The notes under the pieces are model-generated. The model was not told the DNA's origin, ran no database searches, and worked only from the letters and a program-made list of their open reading frames with translations. DNA of 8,612 nucleotides, from assembly GCA_021203115.1 (NCBI GenBank), contig JAJQBV010000028.1, forward strand, positions 1 to 8,612, in the 5' to 3' direction. Source of the stretch: Clostridiales bacterium (GTDB taxonomy: Bacteria; Bacillota; Clostridia; Lachnospirales; Lachnospiraceae). The translations under genes and the position numbers were made by a program. Position 1 is the first letter of the stretch. Each line of letters begins with the position of its first letter. Below, piece after piece: positions 1 through 7,095 of the stretch.

Positions 1-1
1 G

Positions 2-7
2 TATAAT
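2..7 (+). promoter_or_regulatory. Candidate -10 box (TATAAT) of the activase gene promoter
   Basis: A perfect TATAAT lies at positions 2-7, about 50 nt upstream of the ATG at 59. The matching -35 element would fall before the window begins, so only half of the promoter can be judged. The A/T-rich leader between this box and the ribosome-binding site contains no other gene. Confidence 0.5.
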
Positions 8-58
8 AGGCGTATTTTCAAAAAGAAAACATATATTCTACTGAAGGTGAAAGGAAAC

Positions 59-1705
59 ATGCAAAACACTTCTTTACATAAACTCGGAATCGATATCGGT
101 TCCACCACGGTAAAAATAGCCATTTTAGATCAGGAGGATATCCTCCTGTTTTCAGACTATGCGCGCCACTTTGCCAACATCCGGGAGACGCTCTCGGATC
201 TGCTGACCAAGGCGTATGAGAAACTGGGCGAAATCACGCTGAGTCCCAGGCTCACCGGATCCGGCGGACTTACACTGGCAAAGCATCTGGAGGTGCCGTT
301 TGTTCAGGAGGTAATCTCCGTGTCCACAGTGCTTCAGAAGTATGCCCCGCAGACAGATGTCGCCATCGAGCTCGGCGGCGAGGACGCCAAGATCATCTAC
401 TTTGAGGGCGGGAACGTGGAGCAGCGCATGAACGGCATCTGCGCCGGCGGTACCGGATCCTTCATTGACCAGATGGCCTCCCTGATTCAGACGGATGCCT
501 CCGGTCTGAACGAGTATGCGAAGGATTACAAGGCGATCTACCCGATTGCGGCCCGCTGCGGCGTTTTCGCGAAGTCCGACATCCAGCCGCTGATCAATGA
601 AGGCGCGACGAGGGAGGATCTGTCCGCTTCCATTTTCCAGGCTGTTGTCAATCAGACCATCAGCGGTCTCGCCTGCGGCAAGCCGATCCGCGGACATGTG
701 GCATTTCTCGGCGGTCCGCTGCACTTTTTGTCGGAATTAAAGGCGGCGTTTATCCGGACACTGAAGCTGGACGATGAGCATACCATTGTTCCGGAGAACT
801 CTCACCTCTTTGCGGCCATCGGCTCCGCGATGAACTATAAGCCGGAGAATCAGATCACTCTGACGGATCTCATGCAAAAGCTCACCGGGGAGCTCCACAT
901 GGAGTTTGAGGTTGAGCGTATGAATCCGCTTTTCGCCAATCAGGCGGAATATGATGCGTTTACCGCCCGACACAGCCGGGCTTCCGTCAAAAAGGGCGAT
1001 ATTTCCACTTACAAGGGCAACTGCTATCTTGGCATTGATGCCGGTTCCACCACGACTAAGGTGGCGCTGGTCGGCGAGGACGGCAGTCTCCTCTACTCTT
1101 TTTACAGCAGCAACAACGGCAGTCCCCTGGCGACTTCGATCGCCTCGTTAAAGGAGCTCTATCAGCTCCTTCCCGACGACGCGCACATCGTCTCCTCCTG
1201 TTCCACGGGATACGGAGAGGCGCTGGTCAAGGCCGCCCTGATGCTGGATGACGGCGAGGTGGAAACTATCGCCCACTACACTGCCGCCGCGTTTTTCGAC
1301 CCGGAGGTAGACTGCATTCTGGATATCGGCGGACAGGATATGAAGTGTATCCGGATCAAGGACAACACGGTGGACAGCGTCCAGCTAAACGAGGCATGCT
1401 CCTCCGGCTGCGGTTCTTTCATCGAGACATTCGCAAAGTCCCTGAATTACTCCGTGGAGGATTTCGCAAAAGAGGCGCTCTTTGCGCAGCATCCCATTGA
1501 TCTGGGCACGCGGTGTACCGTGTTCATGAACTCAAAGGTTAAGCAGGCGCAAAAGGAAGGCGCAACCGTTGCCGACATTTCCGCCGGTCTGGCTTACTCT
1601 GTCATAAAGAACGCTTTGTTTAAGGTGATCAAGCTCTCCGACTCGGATCAGCTCGGCAAACACATCGTGGTACAGGGCGGAACATTCTATACCGATGCAG
1701 TTTAA
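59..1705 (+). CDS. Acyl-CoA dehydratase activase, tandem BadF/BadG ATPase part (cut short by an in-frame stop)
   Basis: This part carries two ATPase domains of the BadF/BadG/BcrA/BcrD (HgdC-like, COG1924) family. Family members are ATP-driven one-electron donors that activate 2-hydroxyacyl-CoA dehydratases or reduce related Fe-S proteins in the cytoplasm. Numbering from the ATG at 59, domain 1 spans about residues 8-260: phosphate loop [16 protein letters not shown], and candidate cluster Cys128 (CAGGTGSF) and Cys167 (RCGVFAKS). Domain 2 spans about 324-548: [18 protein letters not shown], Cys447/Cys451 (CSSGCGSF) and Cys486 (RCTVFMNS). ATG 59 is preferred over the GTG at 47 because AAGGTG at 44-49 sits 9 nt upstream. 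The frame ends at TAA 1703-1705 in the middle of a conserved block; the same frame then continues open to 4303. As it stands the product has 548 residues and both ATPase domains are nearly whole. Confidence 0.85.
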   Translation: MQNTSLHKLGIDIGSTTVKIAILDQEDILLFSDYARHFANIRETLSDLLTKAYEKLGEITLSPRLTGSGGLTLAKHLEVPFVQEVISVSTVLQKYAPQTDVAIELGGEDAKIIYFEGGNVEQRMNGICAGGTGSFIDQMASLIQTDASGLNEYAKDYKAIYPIAARCGVFAKSDIQPLINEGATREDLSASIFQAVVNQTISGLACGKPIRGHVAFLGGPLHFLSELKAAFIRTLKLDDEHTIVPENSHLFAAIGSAMNYKPENQITLTDLMQKLTGELHMEFEVERMNPLFANQAEYDAFTARHSRASVKKGDISTYKGNCYLGIDAGSTTTKVALVGEDGSLLYSFYSSNNGSPLATSIASLKELYQLLPDDAHIVSSCSTGYGEALVKAALMLDDGEVETIAHYTAAAFFDPEVDCILDIGGQDMKCIRIKDNTVDSVQLNEACSSGCGSFIETFAKSLNYSVEDFAKEALFAQHPIDLGTRCTVFMNSKVKQAQKEGATVADISAGLAYSVIKNALFKVIKLSDSDQLGKHIVVQGGTFYTDAV

Positions 1706-1762
1706 AAAAGCTTCGAGACCATCTCCGAGCGGGAAGCCGTCCGTCCGGATATTGCCGGCATC

Positions 1763-4303
1763 ATGGGCGCATTCGGCGCGGCGTTGATCGCCAGAGAGCG
1801 CTACGAGGGACAGCCCTCCACCATGCTCTCCATTGAAGAGATCAACAAGCTGGAGTTTTCCACAAAGCTGGCGCGGTGCGGCAGATGCACAAACAACTGC
1901 CTGCTCACGATCAACCGTTTTTCCGGCGGCCGTCAGTATATCACCGGCAACCGCTGTGAGCGGGCGCTCGGAAAAGAGAAAAACAAAGAAAATATTCCGA
2001 ATCTGTTTGAATACAAGCTGGAGCGGTATTTTGACTACGAGCCCCTGCCCGAGGCAGAGGCGGTGCGGGGGACACTGGGCATTCCCCGCGTCTTAAACAT
2101 TTATGAGGACTACCCTTTCTGGGCCACCCTGTTTAAGGAGCTCAAATTCCATGTGGTTCTGTCTCCCCTCTCCACCCGGAAGATCTACGAGCTGGGAATT
2201 GAATCCATCCCCAGCGAGTCGGAGTGCTATCCGGCCAAGCTGGCGCACGGCCACATTACATGGCTGATCAAGGAGGGCGTGCAGACGATCTTCTACCCCT
2301 GCATCCCCTATGAGCGCAACGAGTTTAAGGAGGCGGGGAACAATTACAACTGTCCGATCGTGACCTCCTATGCGGAGAATATCAAAAATAACGTGGATGA
2401 TATCAATTCCGGAAAGGTGCGGCTGATCAATCCCTTCCTCGCGTTCACGGACGAGAAGATTCTGACGGACCGGCTGACCGTGATCCTGAAGGATGAATTC
2501 GGCATTTCCGCGTCCGAAAGCAAAGAAGCTATCCACAAGGCATGGGAAGAGCTGGCGTTAGCCCGCGACGATATGCGGAAAAAGGGAGAACAGACTCTGC
2601 AGTGGATGGAGGAAAACCACCGCCGCGGCATCGTTCTGGCGGGCCGCCCCTACCACATCGACCCGGAGATTCACCACGGCATTCCGGAGCTGATCACATC
2701 CTACGGATTTGCGGTGCTGACGGAGGACTCCGTCTCGCACCTGAAACAGGTGGAACGGCCGCTTATCGTTCTCGATCAGTGGATGTACCACTCGCGCCTC
2801 TATGCGGCGGCGCAGTTCGTCAAGACACGCGAGGATCTGGACCTGATCCAGCTGAATTCCTTCGGCTGCGGCCTGGATGCGATCACCACTGATCAGGTCA
2901 GCGATATTCTGACCAAGTCGGGCAAGATCTATACCTGCTTAAAGATCGACGAGGTAAACAACCTCGGTGCAGCGCGAATCCGGATCCGCTCACTCATCGC
3001 CGCGATCCGCACCCGCGAAAAACAGCATGTCGAGCGGAAGATCGTTCCCGCGAACCACAACCGTGTCATTTTCACGGAGGAGATGCGCAAGACCTATACC
3101 ATCCTTGCGCCTCAGATGTCGCCCATCCATTTTGACCTTCTGGAACCGGCGTTCCGTGCGTCCGGCTACCATCTGGTTGTCCTCGGAAACGACAACCGGA
3201 ACGCGGTAAACGCGGGATTGAAATACGTCAACAATGACGCCTGCTATCCGTCGCTGATCTCGGTCGGCATGATTATGGACGCGGTGACGTCCGGCAAATA
3301 CGACACCGATCATCTGGCCATCATCATGACGCAGACGGGCGGCGGCTGCCGGGCTTCCAACTACGTGGGCTTTATCCGCCGTGCACTGGAGAAGGCGGGC
3401 TACCCGCAGATTCCGGTGATTTCCCTGAACTTAAGTTCGCTGGAGAGCAATCCGGGATTCAAGATCAATTTCTCACTCGCGCAGCGCGGCATATACTGCC
3501 TTGTCTTCGGCGACATCCTGATGAAGTGCATCTACGCCACCCGCCCCTACGAGGCCGAGCCCGGCGCCACAGACGCCCTCCATCAGAAATGGGTGAAAAA
3601 GATTACGGAATATGTATCGAAGGACCGGGCCATCAGCCATCGCAAATACTGTAAGTACTGCCGGGAGATGGTCGCTGACTTCGACGCGATCCCGCGCCGC
3701 GATATTGTCAAGCCGAAGGTCGGGATTGTCGGAGAGATTCTGGTCAAATTTATGCCGCTTGCAAACAACTACCTCGCAGAGCTTTTGGAATCCGAGGGTG
3801 CGGAGCCGGTCGTGCCGGATCTCATCGATTTCTTCCTTTACTGCTTCTACAACACGAAGTTTAAGGTAGATAACCTCGGCTTCAAGAATAAGAGCTGGCG
3901 AAGAGCAAAACTCGGCATCCGGGGTGTGGAGTTCCTGCGCAGGCCCGCCTCCAGGGCACTGGCAAAGAGTAAACACTTCTCTCCTCCGGCCAGCATCTAT
4001 GAGACAGCGGAGAATGCAAAGGATATCGTCTCTCTCGGGAACCAGACCGGTGAGGGTTGGTTTTTGACCGGTGAGATGGTCGAGCTCATCCATTCCGGTG
4101 TCAACAATATCGTCTGCTGTCAGCCGTTTGCATGCCTGCCGAACCACATTGTCGGCAAGGGCGTCATCAAAGAGCTGCGCCACCATTATCCGAAGTCCAA
4201 CATTGTGGCCATCGACTTCGACCCCGGCGCCAGCGAGGTAAACCAGTTAAACCGGATCAAGCTGATGCTCTCCACCGCACAGAAGAATCTGCGGGAGGGT
4301 TGA
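1763..4303 (+). CDS. 2-hydroxyacyl-CoA dehydratase-related protein (DUF2229 plus HgdB-like), downstream part of the split gene
   Basis: This is the C-terminal part of the giant activase fusion. Numbering from the ATG at 1763: the tail of the ATPase domain (MGAFGAALIA, 1-10), then a likely Fe-S Cys cluster (Cys39, Cys42, Cys46, Cys65). A DUF2229-like domain follows at about 105-330, with ESECYPAK (Cys155) and FYPCIPYE (Cys180). The HgdB/COG3580-like region covers about 430-846, with NNDACYPS (Cys494), TGGGCRAS (Cys529), YCKYC (Cys630/633) and CCQPFACLPNH (Cys785/786/791). The many Cys suggest several Fe-S clusters; the reaction of this fused family is not established. The ATG at 1763 lies inside the conserved block IAGIMGAFGAA and has no Shine-Dalgarno sequence before it, so it is probably not a true start. 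The coding region really begins right after the TAA at 1705. A terminator follows 29 nt after the stop. Confidence 0.8.
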   Translation: MGAFGAALIARERYEGQPSTMLSIEEINKLEFSTKLARCGRCTNNCLLTINRFSGGRQYITGNRCERALGKEKNKENIPNLFEYKLERYFDYEPLPEAEAVRGTLGIPRVLNIYEDYPFWATLFKELKFHVVLSPLSTRKIYELGIESIPSESECYPAKLAHGHITWLIKEGVQTIFYPCIPYERNEFKEAGNNYNCPIVTSYAENIKNNVDDINSGKVRLINPFLAFTDEKILTDRLTVILKDEFGISASESKEAIHKAWEELALARDDMRKKGEQTLQWMEENHRRGIVLAGRPYHIDPEIHHGIPELITSYGFAVLTEDSVSHLKQVERPLIVLDQWMYHSRLYAAAQFVKTREDLDLIQLNSFGCGLDAITTDQVSDILTKSGKIYTCLKIDEVNNLGAARIRIRSLIAAIRTREKQHVERKIVPANHNRVIFTEEMRKTYTILAPQMSPIHFDLLEPAFRASGYHLVVLGNDNRNAVNAGLKYVNNDACYPSLISVGMIMDAVTSGKYDTDHLAIIMTQTGGGCRASNYVGFIRRALEKAGYPQIPVISLNLSSLESNPGFKINFSLAQRGIYCLVFGDILMKCIYATRPYEAEPGATDALHQKWVKKITEYVSKDRAISHRKYCKYCREMVADFDAIPRRDIVKPKVGIVGEILVKFMPLANNYLAELLESEGAEPVVPDLIDFFLYCFYNTKFKVDNLGFKNKSWRRAKLGIRGVEFLRRPASRALAKSKHFSPPASIYETAENAKDIVSLGNQTGEGWFLTGEMVELIHSGVNNIVCCQPFACLPNHIVGKGVIKELRHHYPKSNIVAIDFDPGASEVNQLNRIKLMLSTAQKNLREG

Positions 4304-4331
4304 GCCTGATTCACAGATCATTTCGTTTTAT

Positions 4332-4363
4332 AAAAACCTGTCGTTTGGAACGGCAGGTTTTTT
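4332..4363 (+). terminator. Rho-independent terminator of the activase gene
   Basis: A 9-bp stem (4335-4343 AACCTGTCG with 4351-4359 CGGCAGGTT, one G-T pair) closes a 7-nt loop. It can be lengthened by A-T pairs from 4332. A run of six T (4358-4363) follows the G/C-rich stem. It lies 29 nt after the stop at 4303 and separates the activase gene from the next promoter. Confidence 0.9.
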
Positions 4364-4396
4364 GTGTCCTGGCCCACGTCTCTTTCGCGATTTATA

Positions 4397-4425
4397 TTGA
4401 CATAATTATCTTGTTATGTTATAAC
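4397..4425 (+). promoter_or_regulatory. Strong sigma-A promoter of the four-gene operon
   Basis: A consensus -35 TTGACA (4397-4402), a 17-nt spacer and -10 TATAAC (4420-4425) preceded by an extended TGn (4417-4419). Transcription would start near 4432, giving a leader of about 30 nt before the ATG at 4461. It lies just after the upstream terminator, so the operon is probably transcribed only from here. Confidence 0.85.
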
Positions 4426-4441
4426 ATTATTATATTATAAC
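4416..4441. promoter_or_regulatory. Candidate operator: 12-bp palindrome over the -10 box plus a repeated TTATAAC
   Basis: ATGTTATAACAT at 4416-4427 is a perfect 12-bp palindrome covering the -10 box. The half TTATAAC recurs in direct orientation at 4419-4425 and 4435-4441, 16 bp apart, flanking the expected start of transcription. A repressor bound here would block RNA polymerase, which would fit an inducible catabolic operon. No regulator gene lies in the window, and A/T-rich promoter DNA can form such palindromes by chance, so this is inference. Confidence 0.4.
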
Positions 4442-4460
4442 TTATGAAAGGATGTGCGTT

Positions 4461-5393
4461 ATGAATTGCTATGAACCGGCCAAAACAAACACATTTTATT
4501 TTATCGGAGTGACCACGGGAAAGTCCTCGATCATGAAGGTGTTTCCCAAGTGGGCGAAGGCGCTGAATCTGGATGCACAGATGAAGGGATTTGACTTTGC
4601 CCCGCACTCTCCCGCCGAAGATTACCGCGAGGTGGTCAGCTTTCTGAAAAACGACCCGAAATCGCTCGGCGCACTTGTAACCACGCACAAGATCGATCTC
4701 TACAACGCGGCAAAGGATCTCTTTGATTATCTGGATCCCTATGCCGTAAAGCTCGGCGAGATCTCCTCCATCAGCAAAAAAGACGGAAAACTGTGCGGAC
4801 ACGCCAAGGATCCGATCTCAAGCGGACTCGCCCTTGAAAATTTTGTTCCCGACAATTACTGGAAAGACTACGACGGAGACGTCCTTCTGCTGGGCGCCGG
4901 AGGAAGCTCTCTCGCCATGTCCCTGTATCTTACTGCCGCAAAACACGGCGACAACATCCCAAGCCATATCATCATCGCCAACCGCAGCCTGCCGCGTCTG
5001 GAGTCTGCGAAAAAGCTTTTGCATGATCTGGAAGCCGTCACAAAAATTGACTACATATTGAACCCGACCCCGGCAGACAATGACCGGACACTGGCGCAGT
5101 TAAAGCCCCACTCTCTCATTGTAAATGCCACCGGTCTCGGAAAGGATGCGCCCGGTTCACCGCTGACCGATGCCTGCGAATTCCCGTCTGACAGCCTTGT
5201 CTGGGAGATTAATTATCGGGGCGACCTGATTTTTAAAGAGCAGGCCGAGAAACAGGCTGAGACGAAGAACCTTCACATTGAGAACGGCTGGATTTACTTT
5301 ATCCATGGCTGGACACAGGTGATGACCGAAGTGTTCCACATGGAGATTGGAAAAGACCTCATCGAAAAGCTCAGCGAGATCGCCAAATCCTGA
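4461..5393 (+). CDS. Shikimate dehydrogenase-like (AroE family) oxidoreductase with altered substrate site
   Basis: The product has 310 residues, slightly longer than AroE (about 270-290), and should be a soluble NAD(P)-dependent dehydrogenase. The N-terminal substrate domain keeps Lys77 (TTHKIDLYNA, the AroE catalytic Lys) and Asp117 (GHAKDPIS, where AroE has NTDG). The Rossmann domain shows GAGGSS (145-150), ANRS (173-176, the NADP-type NRT position) and NATGLG (222-227). Several shikimate contacts are lost: the AVNT Asn becomes Ser102, the second Ser of SLSP appears to be Ile24, and the C-terminal HQ reads HG (282-283). A role in aromatic synthesis is therefore unlikely; it may oxidise another polyol or sugar-acid-like ring. 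ATG 4461 is chosen over ATG 4452 because AAAGGA (4447-4452) sits 8 nt upstream of it. It is the first gene of the operon, and the next gene starts 18 nt after its stop. Confidence 0.8.
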   Translation: MNCYEPAKTNTFYFIGVTTGKSSIMKVFPKWAKALNLDAQMKGFDFAPHSPAEDYREVVSFLKNDPKSLGALVTTHKIDLYNAAKDLFDYLDPYAVKLGEISSISKKDGKLCGHAKDPISSGLALENFVPDNYWKDYDGDVLLLGAGGSSLAMSLYLTAAKHGDNIPSHIIIANRSLPRLESAKKLLHDLEAVTKIDYILNPTPADNDRTLAQLKPHSLIVNATGLGKDAPGSPLTDACEFPSDSLVWEINYRGDLIFKEQAEKQAETKNLHIENGWIYFIHGWTQVMTEVFHMEIGKDLIEKLSEIAKS

Positions 5394-5411
5394 TACAGCG
5401 GGAGGATTGCA

Positions 5412-6368
5412 ATGTCCTATGTCCAGACAGTCACAGGAAAAATCAAACCGGAGGATATCCTCTTCTGCTATTGTCATGAGCATCTGATGCTGGCGAAGGG
5501 GAAATCCTTTGAGATAAACTCCGCCCTTCTCATCGATGACAGGGAGAAGTCTCTCCGGGAACTGATGGATTTTCACGCTTGCGGCGGAAATACGATCGTG
5601 GAGGCACAGCCGGTCGGCTGCGGCCGGATGGCACAGGCACTGGCGTTTCTCTCCGAGGCGTCCGGTGTATCGATCATCGCGTCCACCGGTTTTCACAAAA
5701 TGATTTTCTATCCGGAGAATCACTGGATTTTCTCATGGGATGAGGAGCAATTATATCGCCTTTTCCTCCGCGAGCTGCAGTCAGGCATGTATGCCGACTG
5801 TGATGTCTCCGAGCCGAAGAAACGCACGGACATTCATGCAGGCATAATCAAATGTGCACTGGACACCTGCGGCTTCACGCACCAATACAAAAAGCTGTTC
5901 CGTGCAGCATCCCGCGCGGCGATTGAATCCGGCGCGCCGATGATGGTTCACATCGAGCAGGGGGCAGACCCCGTTGCACTTGCGGGTTATCTGGCACAGC
6001 AGGGTGTGGAGATGAAGAAGGTAATCTTCTGCCACATGGACCGGGCGTGTCCGAACCTGGCCGTTCACCATGAAATCGCAAATCGTGGAATCTTTCTCGA
6101 ATATGACACCATCGGGCGGTTCAAATATCACGATGACGAGACGGAGGCAGCGATCTTCCTTGATCTGATTCAGGGCGGTTACGAGGATCAGCTTCTCTTC
6201 TCTCTGGACACCACACGGCAGCGGCTGAAATCCTACACGCCGCAGGGCGTCGGGCTTTCCTACATCATCGGGACATTCATCCCGCTTCTGCGCGAACACG
6301 GAGTCAGCGATGATGTAATCCGAAAAATATCGCGCGACAACTGCCGCCGCGTGCTGGCAATTTCTTAA
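5412..6368 (+). CDS. Phosphotriesterase-family metallohydrolase, probable lactonase
   Basis: The product has 318 residues, normal for this amidohydrolase-superfamily branch with a binuclear metal centre. All six usual ligands are visible: His22 and His24 (CHEHL), bridging Lys147 (IIKCALD, expected to be carboxylated), His180 (MMVHIE), His208 (FCHMD) and Asp266 (FSLDTTR). A closing NCRRVL (310-315) matches the family's N-x-x-R-V-L end. Characterised relatives hydrolyse phosphotriesters, N-acyl-homoserine lactones, sugar lactones or related esters and amides. Next to an aldolase and two dehydrogenases, lactone hydrolysis in a sugar-acid pathway is the likeliest role, but the substrate is inferred. 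GGGAGG at 5400-5405 lies 6 nt before the ATG, and no signal peptide is seen. Confidence 0.82.
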   Translation: MSYVQTVTGKIKPEDILFCYCHEHLMLAKGKSFEINSALLIDDREKSLRELMDFHACGGNTIVEAQPVGCGRMAQALAFLSEASGVSIIASTGFHKMIFYPENHWIFSWDEEQLYRLFLRELQSGMYADCDVSEPKKRTDIHAGIIKCALDTCGFTHQYKKLFRAASRAAIESGAPMMVHIEQGADPVALAGYLAQQGVEMKKVIFCHMDRACPNLAVHHEIANRGIFLEYDTIGRFKYHDDETEAAIFLDLIQGGYEDQLLFSLDTTRQRLKSYTPQGVGLSYIIGTFIPLLREHGVSDDVIRKISRDNCRRVLAIS

Positions 6369-6370
6369 AT

Positions 6371-6417
6371 CGGGCGCAGCGGGATTTCATCTGCGAAACA
6401 GGATCCGCTGAAACCCG
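6371..6417 (+). other. Imperfect intergenic hairpin between hydrolase and aldolase genes
   Basis: CGGG (6371-6374) can pair with CCCG (6414-6417), and AGCGGGAT (6378-6385) with ATCCGCT (6403-6409) with one bulge, around an unpaired loop. No T-run follows, so it is not a standard terminator. This 91-nt gap is the only long spacer in the operon. The hairpin could protect or separate the two halves of the mRNA, or may have no function. Confidence 0.35.
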
Positions 6418-6459
6418 AACGATTATAAACAAAAAACGATAAGACAGGAGATGTATCAA

Positions 6460-7092
6460 ATGAATATCTATGAAACGATTGAACAGTTAAAAATCCTTCC
6501 TGTAATCAAACTGGACTCCGCTGCAAACAGTGCTCCTCTCGCAGAAGCGCTGATCGCCGGCGGACTTCCGGCAGCGGAGGTAACCTTCCGCACAGATGCT
6601 GCGGAGGAATCCATTCAGATCATGTCAAAAAAATATCCGGATATGCTGGTCGGAGCCGGAACGATTACATCTGTAGAGCAGGCAAAACGTGCCCTCTCTG
6701 CCGGCGCATCCTTCCTTGTATCCGCCGGGTTTAACCGGAAGGTCGTTGAGTATGCTGTTGATCAGAAGGTTCCGGTTTTCCCCGGTGTCTGCACACCGAC
6801 AGAGCTGATGCTCATTCTGGAATATCAGCTTCCGGTTGCAAAATTTTTCCCTGCGGAGCAGTTCGGCGGCTTAAAGACAATCAAGGCACTTGCCGCGCCC
6901 TTCCCGCAGATCAAATTCATGCCGACCGGCGGCATCAACGCACAGAACATCTGCGACTACCTCGCGTTTGAGAAAATCATCGCCTGCGGCGGCAGCTGGA
7001 TGGTAAAGGATGCCTTCATCAACAACCACGAATTTGAGAAGATTACCGCTCTGACCCGCGAGGCCGTCACACTTGTCAGAGGGGAGGCATAA
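6460..7092 (+). CDS. KHG/KDPG-type 2-keto-3-deoxy acid aldolase
   Basis: The product has 210 residues, the standard length for Eda-type class I aldolases, which cleave 2-keto-4-hydroxy acids such as KDPG or 4-hydroxy-2-oxoglutarate to pyruvate and an aldehyde. Numbering from the ATG at 6460, the Schiff-base Lys128 lies in KFFPAE and the general acid/base Glu40 in AAEVTFRT. VGAGTI (64-69), FPGVCTPTE (107-115), PTGGIN and GGSWMV follow the family pattern. The Gly-Gly and Ser positions that hold phosphate in KDPG aldolase are kept, so a phosphorylated substrate remains possible. ATG 6460 is preferred to ATG 6451 because AGGAG (6446-6450) would directly abut the latter. The next gene starts 3 nt after its stop, so the two are probably translated together. 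Confidence 0.9.
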   Translation: MNIYETIEQLKILPVIKLDSAANSAPLAEALIAGGLPAAEVTFRTDAAEESIQIMSKKYPDMLVGAGTITSVEQAKRALSAGASFLVSAGFNRKVVEYAVDQKVPVFPGVCTPTELMLILEYQLPVAKFFPAEQFGGLKTIKALAAPFPQIKFMPTGGINAQNICDYLAFEKIIACGGSWMVKDAFINNHEFEKITALTREAVTLVRGEA

Positions 7093-7095
7093 GAC

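Larger units (their letters stand above)
59..4303 (+). pseudogene. Full-length activase/dehydratase-like fusion gene interrupted by one in-frame TAA
   Basis: The frame opened at 59 stays open to 4303 apart from the single TAA at 1703-1705. Read through, it gives about 1,413 residues, matching the ~1,400-residue single-chain proteins known in Clostridia: activase, activase, Cys-rich linker, DUF2229, HGD-D-like. The junction reads TFYTDAV-stop-KSFETISEREAVRPDIAGIMGAFGAA. In the family this block runs as AV-Leu-(R/K)-(S/A)-FE, so the stop sits on the expected Leu, and TTA to TAA is a one-base change. Both flanks share a frame, so no frameshift is involved. A slippery-site frameshift would not restore the protein. 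The rest of the sequence shows no decay, so the change is recent, is an assembly error, or is read through. Confidence 0.75.

Noticed and set aside
1695..1712. Programmed frameshift at the T3A6 tract around the internal stop
   Set aside because: The coding frame is the same before and after the stop, so a single -1 or +1 shift would not restore the protein, and the tract is not in the phase needed for a X-XXY-YYZ slippery site.
2542..2892. Plus-strand overlapping frame of 116 codons
   Set aside because: It overlaps the HgdB-like/DUF2229 gene in another frame, its product is rich in Arg, Pro and Gly as typical of shadow frames, and it shows no family motif.
3473..4186. Long minus-strand open frame (237 codons) opposite the activase/dehydratase-like gene
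   Set aside because: It lies wholly antisense to clearly conserved coding sequence, has no recognisable domain, and fits a shadow of the codon bias of the real gene. The same applies to the minus-strand frames at 152-724, 2093-2536, 5157-5723, 5781-6299 and 7288-7737.
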